DNA of 6,878 bases from Desulfobacteraceae bacterium UBA2230. GTDB taxonomy: Bacteria > Desulfobacterota > Desulfobacteria > Desulfobacterales > Desulfosarcinaceae. Location: NCBI GenBank assembly GCA_002348005.1, contig DDYQ01000231.1, positions 1 through 6,878 on the forward strand. The letters are read 5' to 3'. Below the pieces are notes generated by a model. The model saw only the letters and a list, made by a program, of their open reading frames with translations, was not told the origin of the DNA and did not search any database. Numbering within the stretch: position 1 is the stretch's first letter; the number at the start of each line of letters is the position of its first letter. The translations under genes were made by a program, and so were the position numbers. This document shows positions 1 through 5,799 of this stretch, in pieces.

Positions 1-71
1 TCGACCTTTTTGTCATAATCGGTGATCTGCTCTTTGATGATCTGACTGATTTCTTCGGCTTTTAGTTCCAT
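1..71 (-). CDS. atpA: ATP synthase F1 subunit alpha, N-terminal fragment (runs off the window)
   Basis: Only the first 23 codons lie inside the window. They encode a peptide beginning MELKAEEISQIIKEQI and continuing TDYDKKV, which matches the usual start of bacterial alpha subunits (an ELKAEEIS-type helix that contacts delta). Alpha is the non-catalytic nucleotide-binding subunit of the F1 head and is present in three copies. The nucleotide-binding domains would lie beyond the left edge and cannot be checked. The ATG at 71-69 shares its A with the TAA stop of atpH (TAATG), so translation is probably coupled to atpH. A purine-rich stretch, AAGGGGTGAGAG on the minus strand, lies just upstream. 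The identity is secure from the short peptide plus its place after atpH. Confidence 0.9.
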   Translation of the reverse strand, partial: MELKAEEISQIIKEQITDYDKKV

Positions 72-622
72 TATGCACTCTCACCCCTTCTCAAAGATTC
101 TCGCATGTTGAGCAATTGCGTCTTGATGCTTCCATCCAGAACAAGGTCCCCGATGCGGGTCACTATCCCCCCGATCAATCCCGAGTCGCGCTGTACGTCC
201 AACACTATTTCTTTACCTGTCTTTTTGGACAGGGCTGAACGGATTTTCTCGACGGTTTCGGCGGTCAGCTCAGTCGCCGAGACCAGGGTCGCACGGGCCA
301 CACCCCTTAGCTCGTCCGCCATTTTTTGATAAAAATCATTGATGCTGACGATGAATCCAATGCGCCCCTTTTCGAACAGTAGCCTCAGAAAGGAACTCAT
401 GGTCTTTGACAGGCCAATGCGGGCAATAGCCTGATCGAGGACTCTCCGCCGCTCCCCCATATTGTACAGCGGGTTGGAGAGAATTTCGGAAAATTGTTTT
501 TCACGATTCATCAATGCCGCAAGGCTGCCCAGTTCCTGGCCATAGCTTTCAGTTTGCCCGTCTTGATTCCCGATCAGAATGAGTGCCTTGGCATATCGCC
601 GTGCAATTGCGAGATTTTTCAC
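71..622 (-). CDS. atpH: ATP synthase F1 subunit delta (OSCP homologue)
   Basis: This 183-residue protein is the normal length for bacterial delta. It sits on top of the F1 head and fastens it to the b/b' peripheral stalk. The N-terminal part (about 1-105) has the conserved opening MKNLAIARRYAKAL of the helical domain that binds the alpha N-terminus. The C-terminal part carries the family signature around residues 140-170 (DSGLIGGIVTRIGD, then LDGSIKTQL). The start is GTG at 622-620. It is chosen because the conserved N-terminus begins exactly there, and because this GTG overlaps the TAG stop of atpF by one base (TAGTG). A purine-rich AAGGTGG lies about ten bases upstream. The stop overlaps the atpA start in the same manner. 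No oddities are seen beyond the GTG start. Confidence 0.96.
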   Translation of the reverse strand: MKNLAIARRYAKALILIGNQDGQTESYGQELGSLAALMNREKQFSEILSNPLYNMGERRRVLDQAIARIGLSKTMSSFLRLLFEKGRIGFIVSINDFYQKMADELRGVARATLVSATELTAETVEKIRSALSKKTGKEIVLDVQRDSGLIGGIVTRIGDLVLDGSIKTQLLNMRESLRRGESA

Positions 623-1224
623 TATGCCACCACCTTCGCTAAGTAGTCATCCACCAAACGCTCCTGATCCGCATCCTCAATCTGTTTGCGGATAACGTCT
701 TCCGCTTTAGCCAAGGCCTTATCCACGATTTCGGATTGCAATTCGAGTTTGGCCTGGGCAAATTCGTGGTCGATATTTTTGCGGGCCTGTTCCTTTAGCT
801 TGTCGGCTGCCGCCGAGGCTTCTTTCAGGATGCGGGCCTTGGCTTCTTCTCCTTGCCGAATATATTCGGTCACGATCTGTTCGGCCTCCCTATCCAGCAG
901 CGCCAGCTTATTTTTATAGTCGGCCAGCTGCATTTCAGCCTGCGACTTGCGACTTTCCAGATCTTCGAGCTCCTCCTTGATGCCTCTAATCCGATTGTTC
1001 AAGGCCTGCCCGATCGGCTTGCGCAGCACGATAAAGAGAGCAACCGCCAGAATAGAGAAATTCAGGACGCGCGCCCAGTCGGTTTTCTGCCAGTGAACGC
1101 CGCCTTCCCCGCCGCTGGCCGCCAATACGGGAGCTGTTCCTATAAAGATCACCATGACGATGACCGAAAGCATTGCGGCAGAGGATCTCAAGGGACCGTT
1201 CCCGAATCGTCCAGGAATCTTCAT
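622..1224 (-). CDS. atpF: ATP synthase Fo subunit b, with signal-peptide-like N-terminus
   Basis: This 200-residue protein is a b subunit of the peripheral stalk, which holds F1 still against the rotating c-ring. It has two hydrophobic stretches. The first (about 18-35, ending APVLA before ASGG) looks like a signal peptide with a possible cleavage site after Ala35. The second (about 52-67, RVLNFSILAVALFIVLRKP) is the usual b-type membrane helix. From about residue 70 to the end the protein is charged, Ala/Glu/Lys-rich and predicted coiled coil, the part that dimerises with b' and reaches delta. It is longer than the E. coli b subunit (156 residues), mainly because of the N-terminal extension. 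The ATG at 1224-1222 overlaps the atpF' stop (TAATG) and is preceded by GGGGAGGG seven bases upstream, which supports the full-length start. Signal cleavage is inferred from sequence only. Confidence 0.94.
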   Translation of the reverse strand: MKIPGRFGNGPLRSSAAMLSVIVMVIFIGTAPVLAASGGEGGVHWQKTDWARVLNFSILAVALFIVLRKPIGQALNNRIRGIKEELEDLESRKSQAEMQLADYKNKLALLDREAEQIVTEYIRQGEEAKARILKEASAAADKLKEQARKNIDHEFAQAKLELQSEIVDKALAKAEDVIRKQIEDADQERLVDDYLAKVVA

Positions 1225-1649
1225 TAAGCTGCCCTCCCCAATATTTTCTGCGTAATTGCATCGGCGAAGGTATCGATCTCCCTCTCCAATGCTGTTTTCA
1301 CCGCATGGGTATCCTTGGCGATCTTGGCCTTGACCGCGTCCAGATCCTCCCTGGCTCTGGCATTGATCTGGGCAATTAATTCACGCTGCTCATCGCTCGC
1401 GGACTGCAAAAGGGCTTCCTTGGCTTTCTGTCCTTTCGCACGGGCTTGCTTGACTCCGGAAGCAAATGCCTGATTCTTCTCTTCTGCTTCGGCACTGGTG
1501 GTACTAATCTTTTGATTGAGCCCGTCGAACTTGGCTTTGCGCTGAAGCAGCATGCTGCGAATGGGTTTATAAAGGACAGCGTTGAGGATGAAAATAAGTA
1601 CAACAAAATTCGCGATTTGAACCAGAACGGTCCAGTTGACGTCAACCAT
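1224..1649 (-). CDS. ATP synthase Fo subunit b' (first gene of the atp operon)
   Basis: This 141-residue protein has one N-terminal membrane helix (about 6-26, NWTVLVQIANFVVLIFILNA) followed by LYKPI, the junction typical of b-type subunits. A long charged helix without proline follows to the end. It is the shorter of two b-like proteins and lies first, as b' does in cyanobacterial and alphaproteobacterial operons, so I call it b'; databases may also label it atpF, atpF2 or atpX. It should form a b/b' heterodimer with the next gene product. The ATG at 1649-1647 has a strong GGAGG six bases upstream. Its stop overlaps the atpF start by one base. The sequence alone does not prove heterodimer rather than homodimer assembly. 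Confidence 0.92.
   Translation of the reverse strand: MVDVNWTVLVQIANFVVLIFILNAVLYKPIRSMLLQRKAKFDGLNQKISTTSAEAEEKNQAFASGVKQARAKGQKAKEALLQSASDEQRELIAQINARAREDLDAVKAKIAKDTHAVKTALEREIDTFADAITQKILGRAA
1232..1239 (-). promoter_or_regulatory. Ribosome binding site for atpF
   Basis: The minus strand reads GGGGAGGG here, inside the last codons of atpF', seven bases before the atpF ATG at 1224. It decides in favour of the long atpF start, and therefore of the signal-peptide-like N-terminus being translated. Confidence 0.75.
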
Positions 1650-1655
1650 TAATCG

Positions 1656-1660
1656 CCTCC
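1656..1660 (-). promoter_or_regulatory. Ribosome binding site for atpF' (b')
   Basis: The minus strand reads GGAGG here, six bases before the ATG at 1649. It is a near-ideal Shine-Dalgarno sequence at good spacing and fixes the start of the first gene in the atp operon. Confidence 0.85.
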
Positions 1661-1741
1661 GTCGCCCACACGTTTTACAAGGCTAAAGTACCGAGATGAA
1701 AGGAAAACACAAAAAAACGAGACAGGTCTGAACTGCGGCGC

Positions 1742-1771
1742 TGTATAACACCCGCGCGAAGGGCTTGTCAA
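1742..1771 (-). promoter_or_regulatory. Predicted sigma70-type promoter of the atp operon
   Basis: On the minus strand a perfect -35 box TTGACA (1771-1766) is followed after 18 bases by TATACA (1747-1742), a four-of-six match to the -10 consensus. An A6 run (1780-1775) sits just upstream of the -35 box and could act as a weak UP element. Transcription would begin near 1735, giving a leader of roughly 85 bases before atpF'. It lies in the only sizeable gap between genes in the window, at the change from cell-shape genes to ATP synthase genes. The call is from sequence match and position; no transcript data are available. Confidence 0.75.
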
Positions 1772-1797
1772 AGGTTTTTTGCTGATTTCACCGCACA

Positions 1798-2211
1798 TCA
1801 ATTGACCCCTTCGGCCGCCTTTGACAATTCGGGCACCGGCCTGGCGCTCTCCTTCGCCTGTCCCGGCATACGGCAATTGCCGTTGAACACCACCCCCGTT
1901 TCGATCGCAATGACCGGAGCGCTGATATCACCGTTCACCTGGGCAGGAGGGTATACTTCGATGCGGTTTCCGGCATCGATGCAACCGGTCACCTTCCCAC
2001 GGACAACTGCGCACGCCACAGTTATATCGGCTTCGATATCAGCATCTTCGCCGATGATGATCGTCCCTTCCGAACTGAGCACCCGCCCCTTGATCCGCCC
2101 ATCCACCCGTATTGTCTCACGAAAGCTCAACGTACCTTCGATAATGGTGTCCCGGCCCAAAAGGGTCGAAATGGCCGAGCCGTCGCTTGAGCGTTGGTCC
2201 TTTTTACCCAT
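1798..2211 (-). CDS. Bactofilin-family cytoskeletal protein
   Basis: From the ATG at 2211 this is a 137-residue protein. Residues about 14-115 form the bactofilin domain, a right-handed beta-helix built of short repeating strands. Recognisable elements are LLGRDTIIEGTLSF, IRVDGRIKGRV, GTIIIGEDADIEADI, VVRGKVTGCIDA, RIEVYPPAQVNGDISAP and the closing IETGVVFNGNCRM. A short tail rich in Pro, Ala and charged residues follows, and the N-terminus is short and polar, as is usual. Bactofilins polymerise without nucleotide into filaments under the inner membrane and often position wall enzymes. Here the gene follows rodA in the same direction, which suggests a role in wall growth or cell shape. The chosen start has AAGGAGG four bases upstream, but in-frame starts at 2259 (ATG) and 2265 (GTG) are possible and would add 16 or 18 residues. 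Confidence 0.93.
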   Translation of the reverse strand: MGKKDQRSSDGSAISTLLGRDTIIEGTLSFRETIRVDGRIKGRVLSSEGTIIIGEDADIEADITVACAVVRGKVTGCIDAGNRIEVYPPAQVNGDISAPVIAIETGVVFNGNCRMPGQAKESARPVPELSKAAEGVN

Positions 2212-2215
2212 GGCT

Positions 2216-2222
2216 CCTCCTT
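2216..2222 (-). promoter_or_regulatory. Ribosome binding site for the short bactofilin form
   Basis: The minus strand reads AAGGAGG, a full match to the anti-Shine-Dalgarno complement, four bases before the ATG at 2211. The same bases would encode Gln-Gly-Gly if translation began further upstream at 2259. It is the main reason for choosing 2211 as the start. Confidence 0.7.
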
Positions 2223-2266
2223 GGGTTTTAGAATTTTTTTGCAATAGGCGCCATCCCATCGGCACA

Positions 2267-2274
2267 CCTCCCCC
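2267..2274 (-). promoter_or_regulatory. Second Shine-Dalgarno-like site upstream of the bactofilin gene
   Basis: The minus strand reads GGGGGAGG, beginning seven bases after the rodA stop codon and seven bases before an ATG at 2259 that is in frame with the bactofilin gene. It could drive a form 16 residues longer, with an N-terminus beginning MGWRLLQKNSK. Whether this start is used cannot be told from the sequence. Confidence 0.45.
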
Positions 2275-2280
2275 TGACGT

Positions 2281-3390
2281 TCACTGTTCGAACAGGAACC
2301 TGCGCATGCTGACATTCAATAAAAGGCCCACGCCGGCCATATTGGTGATTACCGACGACCCGCCGTAGCTGATGAACGGCAAGGTGACGCCGACCACCGG
2401 AAGCAGTCCCATCACCATACCGATATTGATAAAGACCTGCCATGCAATCATGGCGGTTACGCCCACTGCCAGAATATTGCCGAAAGGGTCGCGACTGCGT
2501 TGGGCGATTTGCATGCCCCCCAGAATAATCAAGAGAAACAATGTCAACAGCAAGATTCCCCCGACCAGGCCCCACTCCTCGGATAGCACCGAAAAAATGA
2601 AATCGGTATGCTGCTCAGGCAAAAACTCCAGTGTATTCTGGCTGCCTTTAAAGTAGCCCTTGCCGGTCAGCATGCCCGATCCGATGGCAATTTTGGACTG
2701 AATAATGTGGTAGCCTGCTCCGAGGGGATCACGTTCCGGGTTCAAGAACGTTAGAATGCGCTGCTTCTGATAACCCTTCAGCAATGACCATACCACGGGG
2801 ATCATCAGGGCACCGCTGCCGATCAGTGCCATTAGCGTGCGCCGCTCGATCTTGATGTACAGCGTCATTGAACCGGCAATCAAACCCACCATCATGGCCG
2901 TACCCAGATCGGGCTGCCGCACGATCAGGAAAAACGGCAGCGCCGTCAATATCACAGGGGTAATCAATTCACGCATCTGCAGGCCTTCGGATCGTACCAC
3001 CTTGGCATAATATTTGGCGATCACCAGGATGACCGCCAATTTGACCATTTCAGAGGGCTGAATCGATACCGGTCCCAAGGCCAGCCACCGCCTGGAGCCG
3101 GCGACATACTTGCCAAAAAACAGAACCGCCACCAGCATGAGCAGGCACACCAGAAAAATCAAGTAAGCCCACCGTTCATAGGATTTGTAATTGAACAGGA
3201 AGGCGATCACCATCGCCACCGTGCCGGCGCCGTACCAAACCAGCTGACGGGTGAAGAGGGCCGCCTGCTGATCGGAAGTGCCAAACTTGACCGCGCTGGA
3301 AAGCGCAACCAGGCCGCACGCGGCAATTGCCAGGATCAGGCAGAACATCCACCAGTCGAAATATTGGACCAAACGTCTATCGATCATCAT
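2281..3390 (-). CDS. rodA: RodA, SEDS-family peptidoglycan glycosyltransferase
   Basis: This 369-residue polytopic membrane protein is the same length as E. coli RodA (370). It polymerises glycan strands from lipid II on the outer face of the inner membrane, together with PBP2. About ten hydrophobic segments are visible. Family motifs include GSRRWLALGPVSIQPSE (about 98-114), RQPDLGTAM (158-166), GAGYHIIQSKIAIGSG (224-239), the loop EFLPEQHTDFIFSVLSEEWG (255-274) and PFISYGGSS (338-346). Asp263 in HTDFIF corresponds to the essential SEDS aspartate (Asp262 in E. coli RodA). The start is ATG at 3390, with a second ATG directly after it at 3387. The reading frame stays open to 3471, but that extension is a shifted reading of the mrdA end, rich in Pro and Arg, and is rejected. 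Only one base separates the start from the mrdA stop, and no clear ribosome site is seen, so coupled translation is likely. Confidence 0.96.
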   Translation of the reverse strand: MMIDRRLVQYFDWWMFCLILAIAACGLVALSSAVKFGTSDQQAALFTRQLVWYGAGTVAMVIAFLFNYKSYERWAYLIFLVCLLMLVAVLFFGKYVAGSRRWLALGPVSIQPSEMVKLAVILVIAKYYAKVVRSEGLQMRELITPVILTALPFFLIVRQPDLGTAMMVGLIAGSMTLYIKIERRTLMALIGSGALMIPVVWSLLKGYQKQRILTFLNPERDPLGAGYHIIQSKIAIGSGMLTGKGYFKGSQNTLEFLPEQHTDFIFSVLSEEWGLVGGILLLTLFLLIILGGMQIAQRSRDPFGNILAVGVTAMIAWQVFINIGMVMGLLPVVGVTLPFISYGGSSVITNMAGVGLLLNVSMRRFLFEQ

Positions 3391-3391
3391 G

Positions 3392-5251
3392 TTACGGTAT
3401 CCCCGTGCCGCGGGTATTTCCGGATTCGATCCGGGCGGTCGGCCGGCTGGCGGCCGGGTCGGTCTCATCAAGCTTCAAGTAGGTGCGGATCATTTCTTTG
3501 GCAATCGGCGCGGCGGCCGAAGATCCATGTTCTCCATGCTCGACCAGAACCGCGATGGCGATCCTGGGCCGATCCGAGGGAGCATAAGCCACAAACCACG
3601 CGTGATCCCGAAAGTGATGAACGTTCCCCTTCTCATCAGCGACCTCGCGCCCGATGACTTGCGCTGTACCCGTTTTCCCGGAAAAAGCCAGCTCCTTGAT
3701 ACGCGACTGATAGGCCGTGCCCCTCTGCTCATTGACAACGGACCACAAACCTTTCTGCACAAGGGCCAGGGTTGTGTCGCTGACCGGCAATCGGCCGATG
3801 AGCCTGGGAGTTTCGGAATCCGCGCCTTTGATCAGAGTCGGCGCATACCGTTTTCCCCCGTTTCCCACCGCTCCGGCCAGTAAGGCCATTTGCATCGGGG
3901 TGACCAGATTGAAGCCCTGCCCGATGGCCACCGACAGCGTCTCTCCGCGCTGCCAGGGCTCCCCGAAACGCCTGCGTTTCCACTCGGAGGTGGGAATCAA
4001 CCCCCGTCCCTCACCCTCGATGGCGATGCCGCTGGGGGCTCCAAGTCCAGCCGCCTTGGCGTAGAAAGCCAGGCGATCGACCCCCAGGGCTTCGCCGACT
4101 TTATAGAAAAAAACATCGCACGATTTGGCAATCGCCTCGACGACATTGACTTCTCCGTGGCCGCCCTTTCTCCAGCAACGGTAATCGCGGTTGGCGAACC
4201 GGTAAAAACCAGGGCAGTAGTGGCGGGTTTCTGGCGTGATCACTTTTTCTTCCAGACCCGCCAGGGCGGTGACGATTTTGTAGGTCGAAGCCGGGGGATA
4301 CTCGGCCTGCAGGGCTTTGTTCTCCATAGGCCGGTAGGGGTTGGAAATCAGCGTCCGCCACTGTTCGCGGCTCAGCCCGCCCACGAACATATTGGGATCG
4401 AATGACGGGCTGCTCGCCATGGCCAGCACTTCGCCGTTGTCCGGGTCCACTGCAACGGCGGCGCCCACCTTATCTTCCAGCAGCCGCTCGGTTGCCGTCT
4501 GCAGTTCATAATCGATGGTCAACAAAATATTCTGGCCGGCCAGTGCATTCACGGTGCCGATCACACGCACGACCTGTCCGGTAGCGTTGACCTCCACCTG
4601 CCGGCCACCCCGTTTGCCTCTCAGGATCGGCTCAAAGGTTTTTTCAACACCGAATTTTCCGATATAATCGCCGCTTTTACAGTCGAGGTATGGATCGCCG
4701 CGCAATTCCTCGGCGTTAATTTCGCCCAAGTACCCGAGCAGGTGGACCGCATGCTGATTATAGAGATAATGTCGCTTGGAAGAGATATTGACGGTAACTC
4801 CGGGCAGTTCGAATTTATGCACTTCGATGGCCGCCAGCATGTCACGGCCGATGTCGGGCTTGAGCAAAATGGGCTTGAAGGCGCCCGCTTTTCGGGCCGC
4901 CTGAATTTTGTCTTTCAGTGCTTCCGGGGATTCACCGATGAAGCGGCTGAGATTTTGAAGGGTTTGTTCCAGCGGTTTGGCATCCTTCAAAACGATGTAC
5001 AAATCGAAAGCGGGCCGGTTTTCAACCAGCAGATGGCCGGTGCGGTCGAAGATCAGCCCGCGCGGGGCGGCGATATCCTGCAGCCGGATGCTGTTGATTT
5101 CAGATAGCCGGCGGTACTCCTGTCCCTCAATGACCTGCAGATAAATCAATCGCGCGGATAACAGCGCGAATGCCATCAGCACCACGATCAGCAAACGCAT
5201 GAGGCGGTAGTTGAACCATTCACTGTCGATGCTTTCGAGGTAATTGCGCAC
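3392..5251 (-). CDS. mrdA: Penicillin-binding protein 2 (elongasome D,D-transpeptidase)
   Basis: This 619-residue class B PBP cross-links lateral-wall peptidoglycan and partners RodA. A single membrane anchor spans about 17-40, and PRGLIFDRTG (63-72) opens the pedestal domain. The transpeptidase domain carries all three catalytic motifs: STYK with the acylated Ser322 (322-325), SCD (377-379; SxD rather than SxN is usual for PBP2) and KTGTAQ (526-531). Cys346, Cys359, His365 and Cys378 line up with a reported zinc site in PBP2 of other bacteria. The last 25 or so residues are low in conservation and polar. The start is GTG at 5251, with AGAAGG about 12 bases upstream. A shorter ATG start at residue 18 (5200) would leave only the anchor, so I prefer the GTG. 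It lies 35 bases after mreD and one base before rodA. Confidence 0.96.
   Translation of the reverse strand: MRNYLESIDSEWFNYRLMRLLIVVLMAFALLSARLIYLQVIEGQEYRRLSEINSIRLQDIAAPRGLIFDRTGHLLVENRPAFDLYIVLKDAKPLEQTLQNLSRFIGESPEALKDKIQAARKAGAFKPILLKPDIGRDMLAAIEVHKFELPGVTVNISSKRHYLYNQHAVHLLGYLGEINAEELRGDPYLDCKSGDYIGKFGVEKTFEPILRGKRGGRQVEVNATGQVVRVIGTVNALAGQNILLTIDYELQTATERLLEDKVGAAVAVDPDNGEVLAMASSPSFDPNMFVGGLSREQWRTLISNPYRPMENKALQAEYPPASTYKIVTALAGLEEKVITPETRHYCPGFYRFANRDYRCWRKGGHGEVNVVEAIAKSCDVFFYKVGEALGVDRLAFYAKAAGLGAPSGIAIEGEGRGLIPTSEWKRRRFGEPWQRGETLSVAIGQGFNLVTPMQMALLAGAVGNGGKRYAPTLIKGADSETPRLIGRLPVSDTTLALVQKGLWSVVNEQRGTAYQSRIKELAFSGKTGTAQVIGREVADEKGNVHHFRDHAWFVAYAPSDRPRIAIAVLVEHGEHGSSAAAPIAKEMIRTYLKLDETDPAASRPTARIESGNTRGTGIP
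3440..3456. repeat. GC-only inverted repeat in the 3' end of mrdA
   Basis: CGGCCG (3440-3445) and CGGCCG (3451-3456) form a perfect six-pair, all-GC stem around a five-base loop. It falls within the poorly conserved tail of mrdA, about 50 bases before the rodA start. It may be a structural element in the mRNA or a by-product of GC-rich codons for Ala, Arg and Pro. There is no T-run after it, so it is not a terminator. Confidence 0.4.
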
Positions 5252-5286
5252 TCGAATTCAGAACCTTCTCAGCAATGCCGTTGGGT

Positions 5287-5799
5287 CTATAAATCTACGA
5301 ACAACCTATGCCGCCACAGATCAAGCTGTTTTTGGGTGCGGCCGATGATGATCAAAATGATGGGGCCCGTAACCAGGGCCCAGACGATCTGTAATACCGT
5401 GGTTTGCACCGCGTCGTCTGGAATGCTGGCATAGGGTGCCAGGAAAGCCATATAACCCAGAAGCGCGGCGATTTCGAACACGACCCCGCAAACCACCGCC
5501 ACGGCCAACAGCACCACACTCCCGGTATGCAGAAACTGCGACAGCCAGCGCATTCCAAGATAAAGCCAGACGTAAACCAGCAGATAGAGCCCCAGCGTTC
5601 CGCCGCAGAGGCTGTCCATGATCAGGCCGAAAAAAAGAACGGTCGGCAAACCTTCCTTGAGGGAGCGATAAAAACTGAGATAGATGATGATGGGAATCAG
5701 CAGATCATAGAATTTTTGGAAGATCGGCACCCCGGGAATCAAGGTGGTCTTGACGATCACCAGGCCCAACGACACCAGGATGTAAAAGAGGATTGTCAT
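5287..5799 (-). CDS. mreD: Rod shape-determining protein MreD
   Basis: This 170-residue, very hydrophobic protein has about five or six predicted membrane helices (roughly 3-20, 31-46, 52-62, 67-90, 94-125, 132-153) and a short basic C-terminus. MreD is an inner-membrane member of the elongasome that binds MreC and helps link MreB to the wall synthases. Primary sequence in the family is weakly conserved. The best local support is the segment FFGLIMDSLCGGTLGLYLL (56-74), which fits the typical G..D......G pattern, together with the length and position. The ATG at 5799-5797 overlaps the mreC stop in an ATGA arrangement, with no good ribosome site, so translation is probably coupled to mreC. Confidence 0.92.
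   Translation of the reverse strand: MTILFYILVSLGLVIVKTTLIPGVPIFQKFYDLLIPIIIYLSFYRSLKEGLPTVLFFGLIMDSLCGGTLGLYLLVYVWLYLGMRWLSQFLHTGSVVLLAVAVVCGVVFEIAALLGYMAFLAPYASIPDDAVQTTVLQIVWALVTGPIILIIIGRTQKQLDLWRHRLFVDL

Larger units (their letters stand above)
1650..1797 (-). other. Intergenic region between bactofilin gene and atp operon, with U-rich leader
   Basis: This 148-base gap holds the promoter described at 1742-1771 and the presumed 5' leader of the atp transcript. In the leader the minus-strand segment 1720-1681 contains 22 T in 40 bases, including a T7 run at 1717-1711, and then leads to the GGAGG at 1660-1656. A short imperfect dyad (AGAC CT GTCT) precedes the T7 run, but its arms are too short and close for a convincing terminator. 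I see no strong hairpin plus T-run after the bactofilin stop, so the upstream operon has no recognisable intrinsic terminator here. Confidence 0.6.

Noticed and set aside
1711..1732. Possible attenuator: short dyad AGAC-CT-GTCT followed by a T7 run in the atp leader
   Set aside because: The arms are four bases with a two-base loop, or three pairs with a four-base loop, which is too weak for a convincing intrinsic terminator. The T-run is better explained as part of a generally U-rich leader.
1649..1876. Open frame of 75 codons on the minus strand across the bactofilin end, the promoter and the atp leader
   Set aside because: It overlaps the bactofilin end in another frame and runs through the promoter and leader. 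The composition is not protein-like and there is no family resemblance or ribosome site.
1802..2368. Plus-strand open frame of 188 codons
   Set aside because: It is antisense to the bactofilin gene and the rodA end. The predicted protein is rich in Pro, Ser and Thr without domain motifs, as expected of a reverse-strand shadow.
2515..2548. TTGACA box inside rodA on the minus strand
   Set aside because: No -10 box at acceptable spacing follows; the nearest candidate, TATTCT, is only about 14 bases away. It lies inside a coding region with no gene start just downstream.
3391..3471. Longer rodA start giving a 396-residue protein
   Set aside because: The added 27 residues are a Pro/Arg/Gly-rich shifted reading of the mrdA tail. 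RodA homologues begin near the MMIDRRL start at 3390, which gives the normal length of 369.
3278..3883. Plus-strand open frame of 201 codons
   Set aside because: It is antisense to mrdA and the start of rodA, both certain genes. No recognisable domain or ribosome site is seen, and long shadow frames are common in GC-rich coding DNA.
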